A stretch of DNA of 10,681 bases from CAYZXK01 sp964482395 (GTDB taxonomy: Bacteria; Planctomycetota; Phycisphaerae; UBA1845; Fen-1342). The stretch is taken from NCBI GenBank assembly GCA_964482395.1, contig CAYZXK010000141.1:1-10681 (forward strand), in the 5' to 3' direction. The notes below the pieces were generated by a model. That model was not told the origin of the DNA and searched no databases. It saw only the letters and a program-made list of their open reading frames with translations. Below, one piece after another: positions 1 to 6,153 of the stretch (position 1 is its first letter; the number at the start of each line of letters is the position of its first letter). Made by a program: the position numbers and the translations under genes.

Positions 1-48
1 GTACCCGCCACTTCCACGCCAGCCGGGCCCACCACCGGCCCACCGTTC

Positions 49-297
49 ATGGCAGCCAGTCGGCCCCAGCCTTTTCCGAGACTGGGCCGCGGGTTCTTCA
101 CGGTAGTTACCCTTGCCGGCTGTGGAGGGGCTTTGGGCGGCTGCGGCTCGGCCGGCTTCGGCCTGGCGGCCTTGGTTCTCCTCACCATGGCCTGCGCGAC
201 GCTTTACGGAGTCGCCCGGGAGGCGGAGCGCTACGCACTACTTTCTCGGACGCCGCCCAACAGCCCGCCGGCCCCGCCTTCTGATACCATGCCTTGA
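49..297 (+). CDS. possible small membrane protein (weak)
   Basis: This is an 82-codon reading frame from ATG to TGA, and it stays open to the left edge, so it could be the tail of a longer gene. The residues around 36-56 (GFGLAALVLLTMACATLYG) form a plausible transmembrane helix, preceded by a Gly/Cys-rich stretch and followed by a charged segment (REAER) and a Pro-rich tail. No ribosome binding site is visible before the ATG, and no family is recognised. It ends 69 bases before the ABC-F gene on the same strand. A leftward frame beginning with ATG at position 50 and running off the edge is an alternative reading of positions 1-50. In GC-rich DNA a frame this short can arise by chance, so the call is tentative. 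Confidence 0.25.
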   Translation: MAASRPQPFPRLGRGFFTVVTLAGCGGALGGCGSAGFGLAALVLLTMACATLYGVAREAERYALLSRTPPNSPPAPPSDTMP

Positions 298-355
298 CCG
301 CAATCGCGGGTCTTCGTCTTGCCGCTACGGCTTAGGTCCCGGCGGCTCGGCGTGG

Positions 356-361
356 TAGTAT
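356..361 (+). promoter_or_regulatory. possible -10 box directly before the ABC-F start
   Basis: TAGTAT matches four of six positions of the sigma-70 -10 consensus and lies only five bases before the ATG at 367. No good -35 box is present. If it is used, transcription would start at or next to the start codon, giving a leaderless message, which fits the lack of a Shine-Dalgarno sequence. The motif is short and could be chance. Confidence 0.2.
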
Positions 362-366
362 GTGGC

Positions 367-2454
367 ATGGGCTTGATTCGGCTCCAGAACGTGTTCAAGC
401 AGTTCGGGTCGCGCCTGGTGCTTGAGGACGTGACCCTCGAGCTGCACACCGGAGAGATAGCCGCCCTGGTCGGCGCCAACGGAGTCGGCAAGACTACCCT
501 CCTGCGTCTGATAGCCGGCCAGCTCCAACCGGACAGCGGCTCGATCACGTTCTCCAGAGGTCTGGCGGTCGGCTATCTGCCGCAGGAGCCACAGCTTCCG
601 CCGGCCAAGACTCTCCGCCAGGCGGTGGCCGAGGCCTTCAGCGAGCTGACGAGCCTGGAGGGGAAACTGCAAGAACTCTCCGAGCAGATAGCCGCCGAGT
701 CGGACCCTGCCCGCCGATCGGAGCACATGTGCCAGTACGATCGTCTCAGCGCCTCTTTCCACGCGGCCGGCGGCTACCGCTTCGAGCAGCGGCTGCACGA
801 GGTACTGGGGGGCCTGGGTTTCTCGACCAGCGACTATGACCTGCCAGTGGCGGCTCTTTCCGGCGGGCAGAAATGCCGGGCCGCCCTGGCCAAGCTCTTG
901 TTGCAGGAGCGGCAGTTCCTGCTGTTCGATGAGCCCACCAACCATCTGGACATCGACGCGGTGCGCTGGCTGGAGAAGTTCCTGGCCGGCCGCGACGGCG
1001 GCGCAATCATCGTTTCCCACGATCGCTACCTGCTGGACCGCCTGGCCGAGCGGGTGATCGAGCTGGCCCCGGGCGACGACGGCGGGCCCGCGGCCCGCGT
1101 CCAGTGCTACCCCGGCAACTACTCCAGTTACGTCGAAGTCCGCCAGGTCCGACGCTTGACCCAGCAGCGGCAGTACCAGAAGGACCAGGCTTTCATCGCC
1201 CAGCAGCGGGAATTCATCGCTCGCCACCATGTCGGCCGACGCTGCAAGCAGGTCCGAGGCCGCCGAACCCGGCTGGAACGGCAACTGGCGTCCGGGGAGC
1301 TGGTCCTGCACCGCCCCAGCCAGACCAAGGCTCTCAAACTGGAGTTCGCCGGGCCGGCCTCGATCCCGACCGGAAAGGAACTCATCCGAGTCGAGGGACT
1401 CAGCAAGCAGTACGGCCAGCGCACACTGTTCAGCAACCTGGACCTGAGCATCCAGGCCGGTCGACGACTGGGTATCACCGGCCCCAACGGCACCGGCAAA
1501 ACCACCCTGCTGAAAATCATCCTGGGGCAGGTCCAGCCCGACGCGGGCCGAGTCTACCTGAATCCGATCACCCGCATCGGCTACTTTGCCCAGGAAACCG
1601 AATCAGTGCTTAGTTGCACGCCGGCGGCACAGGCCGACCAGGACGGGCAGTCACGTGCGGCCCGGCCCACCGCCTTCCCCGACCGTCCCGGTCCCGGCCC
1701 GGCCGGCCGAATCACTTACGCCGACCTGGAACCCGGCCGCACCATCGTGCAGGAGATCTGCGCTGTCCGGCCAGACTTCCTCGAGCCCCAGGCTCGCAAT
1801 TATGCCGGTCGCTTCCTCTTCAGCGGGGAGGAAGCCTTCAAGCGGGTGGAGCAGCTCTCGGGCGGCCAACAGTCGCGGGTCCGCTTCATGAAGCTGATGT
1901 TGGCGGCGCCCGAGCTGCTCATTCTGGATGAGCCCACCAACCATCTGGACATCCCATCACGTGAGGCGCTGGAGGCCGCTTTGCTGGAGTTCACCGGGGC
2001 GATCGTCGCAGTCAGTCATGACCGCTATTTCCTCGACCGAATTGCCCAGTGCTTGCTGGTAATGCGGCCCGGCGAGGTAAAGCTCTACCACGGCAATTAT
2101 TCCTACTACATCGATCAGATCGAGCGGCTCCGGGCGGCCGAACCGCCGGCTCGGACCACCACCAAGCCCGCGGCCGACTCCCGGCCCGCGGCCCGCCCCA
2201 GGCCGCGCAAGCAACCGCCTGGCCACCCGGGCCGGACCGATTCCCCGTTGGCCCGACTCAGTTTGGCCAAGCTGGAGGCATTCATTACCGAACGCGAAGA
2301 GCGATTGGCCAGGTTGCATGAGCGGTTCGCCGACCCCAAGACCTACCGCGATCCGTCGGCGATCAACGAGCTGCGCGACCAGTATGAGGCTCTCAAACGC
2401 GAGTTGGCCGAAGCCGAGCAGCTCTGGATCGAGCGGGCCGAGGAGCACGATTGA
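367..2454 (+). CDS. ABC-F family ATP-binding protein (Uup-like), ribosome-associated
   Basis: The 695-residue protein has two ABC ATPase domains and no membrane segments, the layout of ABC-F translation factors. Domain 1 has Walker A GANGVGKT (36-43), signature LSGGQ (164-168), Walker B with DEPTNHLD (188-195) and switch histidine SHDR (217-220). A basic linker (about 265-310, with FIARHHVGRR) corresponds to the P-site tRNA interaction motif. Domain 2 has Walker A GPNGTGKT (372-379), LSGGQ (497-501), DEPTNHLD (521-528) and SHDR (550-553). A Pro/Arg-rich spacer (590-627) leads to a C-terminal coiled coil (631-694), as in Uup. Residues 411-448 are an unusual Pro/Ala/Arg-rich insert in domain 2. 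The ATG at 367 is preferred because GLIRLQNVFKQFG matches the usual family N-terminus; a TTG at 319 would add 16 atypical residues. All catalytic motifs look intact. The exact subfamily is uncertain; family members act on stalled ribosomes or in antibiotic resistance. Confidence 0.95.
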   Translation: MGLIRLQNVFKQFGSRLVLEDVTLELHTGEIAALVGANGVGKTTLLRLIAGQLQPDSGSITFSRGLAVGYLPQEPQLPPAKTLRQAVAEAFSELTSLEGKLQELSEQIAAESDPARRSEHMCQYDRLSASFHAAGGYRFEQRLHEVLGGLGFSTSDYDLPVAALSGGQKCRAALAKLLLQERQFLLFDEPTNHLDIDAVRWLEKFLAGRDGGAIIVSHDRYLLDRLAERVIELAPGDDGGPAARVQCYPGNYSSYVEVRQVRRLTQQRQYQKDQAFIAQQREFIARHHVGRRCKQVRGRRTRLERQLASGELVLHRPSQTKALKLEFAGPASIPTGKELIRVEGLSKQYGQRTLFSNLDLSIQAGRRLGITGPNGTGKTTLLKIILGQVQPDAGRVYLNPITRIGYFAQETESVLSCTPAAQADQDGQSRAARPTAFPDRPGPGPAGRITYADLEPGRTIVQEICAVRPDFLEPQARNYAGRFLFSGEEAFKRVEQLSGGQQSRVRFMKLMLAAPELLILDEPTNHLDIPSREALEAALLEFTGAIVAVSHDRYFLDRIAQCLLVMRPGEVKLYHGNYSYYIDQIERLRAAEPPARTTTKPAADSRPAARPRPRKQPPGHPGRTDSPLARLSLAKLEAFITEREERLARLHERFADPKTYRDPSAINELRDQYEALKRELAEAEQLWIERAEEHD

Positions 2455-2456
2455 CC

Positions 2457-2527
2457 GCCGCTTCGACGGCCACTCCGACCAACCAGCCCGGGGCCTTCCA
2501 AATCAGCCCGGCAGGTGTCGAAGCGGC
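2457..2527. terminator. dyad between convergent genes, possible bidirectional terminator
   Basis: GCCGCTTCGAC (2457-2467) and GTCGAAGCGGC (2517-2527) are perfect 11-base inverted repeats separated by 49 bases. They fill almost exactly the 77-base gap between the stop codons of the rightward ABC-F gene and the leftward methyltransferase gene. There is no T-tract on either side and the loop is long, so this is not a classic intrinsic terminator. Placement between two converging genes makes a role in ending transcription or stabilising 3' ends the simplest reading. Confidence 0.4.
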
Positions 2528-2531
2528 CGGC

Positions 2532-3227
2532 TCAGCGAATGGCGATGTTCACCAGCAGGGGGGCCAGCACGTTCAGCTTGCGTTGCCGCAGGCTGGCGAA
2601 GCCGGCCGCCGAGATGAGCCGCCGAAGCTCCGACCAACTGGCGTGGTGGACATTCCTTTCGATCGTCGCCACCCCGACGTCGAAAACTACCCAGCCGATC
2701 ACGTTGTCGCGGAAGCCGTCCACTATCAGAAGCAGCCCGCCAGGTCGCAGCACCCGGGCAAAACCCGCGATGACCTGGGCCTGGTTCGGGTAATGATGAA
2801 ACGAATGGCAGCAGGTGACCACATCGAAGGACTGCTCGGCGAATGGCAGCCGGTGAGCATCCCCCAGTACCAGCCGGAGCTTCTTGGCCGACCGCAAGGG
2901 GCCCAGCTTCTGGGCCGCACGCTGGATCATGGCCGGCGAGTAGTCCAGCCCCACCAGTAGCTCGGCATCCGGCTGTCCGCTTAGCCGCTCCAGCAGCCGC
3001 CCGGTCCCGCAGCCCACATCCAGCAGGCGGAACGGACGCCAGCCACGCCAAGTTTGCCAGCGGATGATTTCCTCCTGGCAAACCCGAAGCGCCGGCAGAA
3101 AGGCCAGCTCGTTCAGCCACGACCGATCGTAGCTTCGCGCCCAGCGGTCGAAATGCCGGCGAACTCCCTGGTCCGATTCCGGAAGGCCCCCACGGCCACG
3201 GACTTCAGTCCCGGCCGGGCCAGTCAT
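2532..3227 (-). CDS. class I SAM-dependent methyltransferase (Methyltransf_11/UbiE-like)
   Basis: The 231-residue protein transfers a methyl group from S-adenosylmethionine to an unidentified substrate. Motif I is LLDVGCGTGRLLE (68-80), the SAM-binding glycine loop. GLDYSPAMIQRA (93-104) carries the acidic residue expected to contact the ribose. GDAHRLPF (122-129) and FDVVTCCHSFHHYPN (134-148) are motifs II and III, and RVLRPGGLLLIVDGF (158-172) is the late conserved strand. The region before motif I (HFDRWARSYDRSW, 25-37) resembles the N-terminal helix of UbiE/COQ5-type enzymes. The frame is open 44 codons further upstream, but that extension is Arg/Gly-rich and the ATG at 3227 fits the family length better. 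A GGAG lies 15 bases before this start, rather far for a ribosome binding site. No neighbour identifies the substrate, so menaquinone/ubiquinone or small-molecule methylation is only a possibility. Confidence 0.85.
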   Translation of the reverse strand: MTGPAGTEVRGRGGLPESDQGVRRHFDRWARSYDRSWLNELAFLPALRVCQEEIIRWQTWRGWRPFRLLDVGCGTGRLLERLSGQPDAELLVGLDYSPAMIQRAAQKLGPLRSAKKLRLVLGDAHRLPFAEQSFDVVTCCHSFHHYPNQAQVIAGFARVLRPGGLLLIVDGFRDNVIGWVVFDVGVATIERNVHHASWSELRRLISAAGFASLRQRKLNVLAPLLVNIAIR

Positions 3228-3279
3228 GCGTACTGGTGACGACTCCACATTCCTACCGCCGTCGGGTGATGGGCCGGCA

Positions 3280-3285
3280 GTTATA
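3280..3285 (-). promoter_or_regulatory. possible -10 box for the methyltransferase
   Basis: Read leftward this is TATAAC, five of six matches to the -10 consensus. It lies in the 118-base gap after the exported-protein gene and would give a leader of roughly 45 bases. No clear -35 box is found at the usual distance. Confidence 0.25.
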
Positions 3286-3297
3286 CCTCGCACACAC

Positions 3298-3317
3298 GGC
3301 CGGCCGCTTTCCCGGCC
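3298..3317. terminator. short GC hairpin after the exported-protein gene
   Basis: GGCCGG (3298-3303) and CCGGCC (3312-3317) can form a six-pair stem with an eight-base loop, about 30 bases beyond the stop codon of the leftward gene ending at 3346. A longer pairing of GGGCCGG (3271-3277) with CCGGCCC (3312-3318) competes with it. There is no T-tract, so termination is only a guess from position. Confidence 0.25.
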
Positions 3318-3345
3318 CGACCCCGCGCCCCGGCTGTTGTCCCGC

Positions 3346-3867
3346 TTATTTCTCCTCAATCTCAGGCGGGCTGGCTTCTTCGGTCAGATCCGCTTCTGGG
3401 GGGAGGGTTGCCGGCTGGGCTTGGGCGGCGGGCTTGCCTGCGGCCGGGTTGGCCGGCGCTGGCTCGGCCGGTGGCGTGTAAACCGGGCTCGGGTGCTCGT
3501 AGCGCGTCTCGACCGGCAGCGGTCGGACGGCCACCGGTCGCCGAATAATCTGGTTGTTGCCGACGTTGTTGCAGCGGACGGACAGAGTTTCAGGAATGCT
3601 CACCGAGTTCCCTTTGCCCCAGAACTCGATGCGGTAAATCGTGACATCGTCCTCGACAGTAACTGTGTTGTTGTCGCCGATGATTGACAGCTTGGATACC
3701 TTTGACCCGCGCAGGATGGTGGTGCTGTTTCCGTTGCCGGTTATTCCCACGTCACCGAAGTACTGGTTGGCCGTCACGCTGCCATGGGCCACGATCGGAT
3801 TCACCGCGCAGCCCATGCCGGCCGTCACCAGCCCCGCCATCAACATGCCAAGCGCTATGGTTCTCAT
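3346..3867 (-). CDS. small exported, possibly lipid-anchored protein with DUF3060-like repeat
   Basis: The 173-residue protein begins with a short signal sequence (MRTIALGMLMAGLVTAGMGC). Cys20 could be a lipidation site, but the residues before it (GMG) are a poor lipobox, so simple export is also possible. Residues about 34-100 contain repeated Asn/Gly turns and beta-prone strands (ITGNGNST, IIGDNNTVTV, FWGKGNSVSI), a pattern like the DUF3060 family, which I expect to form a small parallel beta structure. The last 70 residues (104-173) are rich in Pro, Ala and Glu and probably disordered, perhaps a periplasmic or wall-spanning linker. GAGG lies seven bases before the ATG, which supports this start. 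No catalytic residues are evident and the function is unknown. It sits between the kinase-like and methyltransferase genes on the same strand, with gaps of about 120 bases. Confidence 0.75.
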   Translation of the reverse strand: MRTIALGMLMAGLVTAGMGCAVNPIVAHGSVTANQYFGDVGITGNGNSTTILRGSKVSKLSIIGDNNTVTVEDDVTIYRIEFWGKGNSVSIPETLSVRCNNVGNNQIIRRPVAVRPLPVETRYEHPSPVYTPPAEPAPANPAAGKPAAQAQPATLPPEADLTEEASPPEIEEK

Positions 3868-3934
3868 GCCGCATCCTCACTTCCTGGCCTGTTATTCTCC
3901 CACGTGTTCAGCCGCGCCAACCCGCGCTGTCCAC

Positions 3935-3954
3935 CGGGGTAGAAGTGTACCCCG
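3935..3954. terminator. hairpin between the kinase-like and exported-protein genes
   Basis: CGGGGTA (3935-3941) and TACCCCG (3948-3954) form a perfect seven-pair stem with a six-base loop in the 121-base gap between two leftward genes. There is no T-tract after it in the leftward direction. It may act as a weak terminator, a 3'-end stabiliser or part of the leader of the downstream gene. Confidence 0.35.
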
Positions 3955-3988
3955 CCCTGGGCGGTCAAGCCAGTCCCGCAGGCAATCC

Positions 3989-4774
3989 TCAGCCGCCGGC
4001 GGGCAGCTCCTGGGTCGCTTTCAGCCGCCGAAGTGTACGCCGCCGCAATTGCGTGAAGGGCCGCGACACCCACCGATGCAGCCGAATCCACAGGCTCAGT
4101 CGTGACAGAACCCGCTGTTCCTGCGGGGTAAGCTGATCCGGGCGGAGCCGCCGCTTATGCTTCAGGCAGTGGTAGTAATCTGCCTGCTGGAACCGTCGCA
4201 ACAGCCACCCAAAGCCTGGCAGTTTTCGCCATCCGACCGGGGGCAGCCGCAGGCCGATCTGAAAGTCGATCAGGTATGGCCGCTGGTCCTCTCCGACCAG
4301 GATGTTTTCCCGCTTGTTCAGGTCGGCGTAGGCCAGATGCCGCTCATGCAACCCGCGGACCAGGGTCAGCAGCTCGTCGAAAAAGGTGTCGGAGACCTGC
4401 TCGCGCCGGCCCAGCGGGTGCCCCGGAACATAGGCGTGCACAAACCCCGTGGGGCCGGCTGGACCGAGCAGACGCGGCACGCCCGTCACGCCCTGGGCCG
4501 CTTGATACATGCTCATTTCATGTCGTGCCAACGCCCGCCCGAGCCACTTCATCGGCACCCCCAGCAGGTCGTTGGTCCGGTTGATCTTCACCACCACCAG
4601 TCCGTCTGAACCGCGGTACAGGCCGGTGGCAGCGAAGAAATCGTGCTTGAACACCTGCACCAGCTCGTAGCGGCCGCCAGCCGACTCTACAACCGGAGGC
4701 ATTACGCCCCCGGGCAACGCATGCAGCCAGGGATGGCGCAGCGGCAACTTGTCCGGTCGTGATGGTGCAGTCAT
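3989..4774 (-). CDS. divergent protein-kinase-fold enzyme (Kdo/WaaP/RIO-like)
   Basis: The 261-residue protein shows the core of the protein-kinase fold. VVVKIN (60-65) supplies the ATP-binding lysine Lys63, and Glu86 in ARHEMSMYQ is the likely paired helix-C glutamate. YADLNKRENILV (149-160) is the catalytic loop with Asp151 and Asn157, and YLIDFQ (167-172) replaces the usual DFG, Asp170 being the metal ligand. The short N-lobe and the loop pattern resemble lipopolysaccharide (Kdo/WaaP) kinases and RIO-type atypical kinases more than eukaryotic-type Ser/Thr kinases, and there is no membrane segment or sensor domain. The basic C-terminus (about 205-255, many Arg and Lys) could bind nucleic acid or acidic lipid. 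The substrate is unknown. The ATG at 4774 has no Shine-Dalgarno, but TATAAT lies ten bases away; Met25 is an alternative start. It heads the leftward gene set. Confidence 0.75.
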   Translation of the reverse strand: MTAPSRPDKLPLRHPWLHALPGGVMPPVVESAGGRYELVQVFKHDFFAATGLYRGSDGLVVVKINRTNDLLGVPMKWLGRALARHEMSMYQAAQGVTGVPRLLGPAGPTGFVHAYVPGHPLGRREQVSDTFFDELLTLVRGLHERHLAYADLNKRENILVGEDQRPYLIDFQIGLRLPPVGWRKLPGFGWLLRRFQQADYYHCLKHKRRLRPDQLTPQEQRVLSRLSLWIRLHRWVSRPFTQLRRRTLRRLKATQELPAGG

Positions 4775-4783
4775 GGGGTGAAA

Positions 4784-4789
4784 ATTATA
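4784..4789 (-). promoter_or_regulatory. -10 box directly upstream of the kinase-like gene
   Basis: Read leftward the sequence is a perfect TATAAT, ending nine bases before the ATG at 4774. No -35 match is present at 16-18 bases. Transcription from it would start within a few bases of the ATG and leave almost no leader, consistent with the absent ribosome binding site. In a GC-rich region a perfect TATAAT is unlikely by chance, but one hexamer is limited evidence. Confidence 0.4.
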
Positions 4790-4925
4790 CCGTCCGGTCG
4801 GGCCGCAGGCCTGTTCATTGCGCCCCGTGAGCGAGCACGAGCTAGTCGGTCAAGCGTTTCGGGAACGGTTGCGACCAAGCGGCCTGCCAACAGCCGCAAC
4901 GGTCCGATCGTCGCCTATAAAGGCG

Positions 4926-4967
4926 TGCGGCACCCTGTGGGTATTGGCGCGGTCTGAGGGTGCCGCA
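4926..4967. repeat. strong 11-base inverted repeat (hairpin)
   Basis: TGCGGCACCCT (4926-4936) and AGGGTGCCGCA (4957-4967) are perfectly complementary with a 20-base loop. No T-tract follows in either direction, so this is not a standard terminator. TATAAA at 4916-4921 lies just before it on the + strand. It could be the 5' hairpin of a small RNA, an operator dyad, or a structure in a long leader of the leftward kinase-like gene. Confidence 0.5.
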
Positions 4968-5047
4968 GCGAGTGGAAGCAGTGTTTGTCGCGGAACTTGC
5001 GCCGAAACGTCAATCGTGGTCTCGTTTCGACACTTACTCCATATTCC

Positions 5048-5075
5048 AGTATATCGCGAACCGCCGCACTTTCAA
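5048..5075 (-). promoter_or_regulatory. leftward sigma-70-type promoter candidate
   Basis: Read leftward there is TTGAAA (5075-5070), 16 bases, then TATACT (5053-5048), each matching five of six consensus positions, inside an AT-rich island. Transcription would start near 5041 and run toward the kinase-like gene with a leader of about 270 bases that includes the 4926-4967 hairpin, or could make a separate short transcript. Confidence 0.45.
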
Positions 5076-5085
5076 CGCGAATCCG

Positions 5086-5116
5086 GCGCAAATTGTGCTA
5101 AGTTTTTATTTTTCTT
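5086..5116 (+). terminator. terminator-like short stem with T-rich tail
   Basis: GCGC (5086-5089) can pair with GTGC (5095-5098), including one G-U pair, and is followed by TAAG and two runs of five T separated by one A (5103-5113). The tail is strong but the stem is only four pairs. No coding gene precedes it on the + strand, so it would only make sense as the end of a non-coding transcript. It may equally be plain AT-rich promoter surroundings. Confidence 0.25.
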
Positions 5117-5295
5117 GGCCTAACGAACCGCCCAAGGTCCGATAGCTCCGCTCGGCCGCCCGCTTTCCCTATCGAGCAGCAAAGTCCTGGACGACTCTTC
5201 CGGAGCCCGCCGCCCTGTGTCCGGCCCCCGGGTGGTGTGCCGGTGTGCCTGCCTGGCTCGGCTTGTCCACCCGCGTGGGCCGGGAACCGCTAGGC

Positions 5296-5350
5296 CCGGT
5301 TCACATATATATGGTGGGCCAACTCCGGTTCAATACGCTACGGGTGGGCC
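5296..5350. repeat. pair of imperfect direct repeats, possible operator
   Basis: Two units share both ends: CCGGTTCA at 5296-5303 and 5325-5332, and GGTGGGCC at 5313-5320 and 5343-5350. The centres are nine and ten bases and differ (the first is CATATATAT). Unit starts are 29 bases apart. A further GTGGGCC occurs at 5275-5281. Two similar sites placed about 100 bases ahead of the HNH promoter candidate could be protein-binding sites. Confidence 0.4.
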
Positions 5351-5430
5351 GCCAGTCGGGCCCCGGCTGATAACGAAAGTGGACCATTAGTTCGGAATCG
5401 GGCGTGGCGCGACGCGCATCGGGCTTTCGC

Positions 5431-5459
5431 TTGCTGCCCGGCTTGGCAAACCCTACAAT
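5431..5459 (+). promoter_or_regulatory. candidate promoter for the HNH gene
   Basis: TTGCTG (5431-5436), a 17-base spacer and TACAAT (5454-5459). The -10 box matches five of six consensus positions; the -35 box matches only its first three. It would give a leader of roughly 50 bases ahead of the ribosome binding site of the gene at 5519. Confidence 0.35.
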
Positions 5460-5518
5460 CGGGCCGGTCGCAGGACGTGCTATCGGCTGGTGCAATCCGA
5501 ACGCGTGAGGGGCATGGA

Positions 5519-6148
5519 ATGGCAGTCGGCGAGGCCGCCTTATCCGCCAGCGTGCTGCTGCTCAACCGTCTCTACATGGCGGTGAGAGTGGTAAACGCCC
5601 GCCGCGCGCTGACCCTGCTTTACCGCGACCTGGCCGAGGTGGTATCCGTCGACGACGGCCGGTACCTTTCCTACGACTTCAATGACTGGATTGAAGTCAG
5701 CCAGGCCAAGCAACGATTTCAGCCCGAGCGGTACGACTGGATTCGAACCGTGCGGTTCCAGATCGCGGTGCCCAAGATCATCCGGCTGCTGGGGTACGAC
5801 AAGGTGCCCAGCCCTGGGGTGAAGCTGAATCGGCGGAACCTGTTCGCCCGAGACCAGAACCGCTGCCAGTACTGCGGCAAACGTTATCCCACCAGCGAGC
5901 TGAGCCTGGACCACGTGGTCCCACGCTCTCACGGCGGCCAGAACACCTGGGAGAATATCGTCTGCGCCTGCGTCTACTGCAACATGAAGAAGGGCGGTCG
6001 CACGCCGCAGCAGGCCCATATGAAGCTGATTGCCCCCCCGACCCGGCCGAAGCGCTCGCCGGTGCTGACCATCAAGCTCTCCGACTCCAAGTACGCCAGT
6101 TGGAAGCAGTTTCTGGACTTCGCATACTGGAACGTCGAGTTGAAATAG
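5519..6148 (+). CDS. HNH endonuclease family protein
   Basis: The 209-residue protein carries a zinc-braced HNH domain near its C-terminus: CQYCG (Cys116, Cys119), LDHVVPRSHGG (130-140, with Asp131-His132 as the metal/catalytic pair), Asn146, and CVYCN (Cys151, Cys154). The N-terminal half, including VLLLNRLYMAVRVVNARRALTLLY (about 12-35), is the conserved N-domain of a widespread family of short stand-alone HNH proteins in planctomycetes, cyanobacteria and others. Its cellular role is not established. Cleavage of DNA is expected from the fold but target and purpose are unknown. The start at 5519 is chosen over a GTG at 5477 because GAGG lies eight bases before it. No methyltransferase, toxin partner or phage gene adjoins it, so it is unlikely to be part of a restriction system here. 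The STAS gene follows 90 bases downstream on the same strand. Confidence 0.9.
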   Translation: MAVGEAALSASVLLLNRLYMAVRVVNARRALTLLYRDLAEVVSVDDGRYLSYDFNDWIEVSQAKQRFQPERYDWIRTVRFQIAVPKIIRLLGYDKVPSPGVKLNRRNLFARDQNRCQYCGKRYPTSELSLDHVVPRSHGGQNTWENIVCACVYCNMKKGGRTPQQAHMKLIAPPTRPKRSPVLTIKLSDSKYASWKQFLDFAYWNVELK

Positions 6149-6153
6149 CCCCG

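Larger units (their letters stand above)
4775..5518. other. long intergenic region between divergent genes
   Basis: About 740 bases separate the leftward kinase-like gene from the rightward HNH gene. No convincing coding frame is seen: frames of 61-101 codons around 4818-5145 have no recognisable domain and no properly spaced ribosome binding site. The stretch 5030-5120 is clearly richer in A and T than its surroundings. The region holds a strong hairpin (4926-4967), a leftward near-consensus promoter (5048-5075), a T-rich terminator-like element (5086-5116), a pair of imperfect direct repeats (5296-5350) and a candidate promoter for the HNH gene (5431-5459). Confidence 0.6.

Noticed and set aside
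325..1311. A 328-codon minus-strand frame opposite the ABC-F gene
   Set aside because: The + strand frame carries complete Walker and signature motifs; the antisense frame is a by-product of GC-rich codon use.
4818..5145. Overlapping + strand frames of 101 and 61 codons, and a minus-strand frame of about 58 codons over 4917-5092, in the intergenic region
   Set aside because: None has a properly spaced ribosome binding site or a recognisable domain. A role as a small protein cannot be excluded but is not supported.
5321..5350. A GGTTCAA sequence resembling a tRNA T-loop
   Set aside because: The flanking bases cannot form the T-stem or acceptor stem, and no anticodon arm is present.
5311..5370. 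A 19-codon frame starting at ATG within the direct repeats
   Set aside because: No ribosome binding site, and it is too short to judge; the ATG comes from an ATATAT run.
5519..6148. The HNH gene as part of a restriction-modification, CRISPR or toxin-immunity system
   Set aside because: No modification enzyme, Cas gene, repeat array or immunity gene adjoins it; the methyltransferase at 2532-3227 has small-molecule-type motifs and lies two genes away on the other strand.
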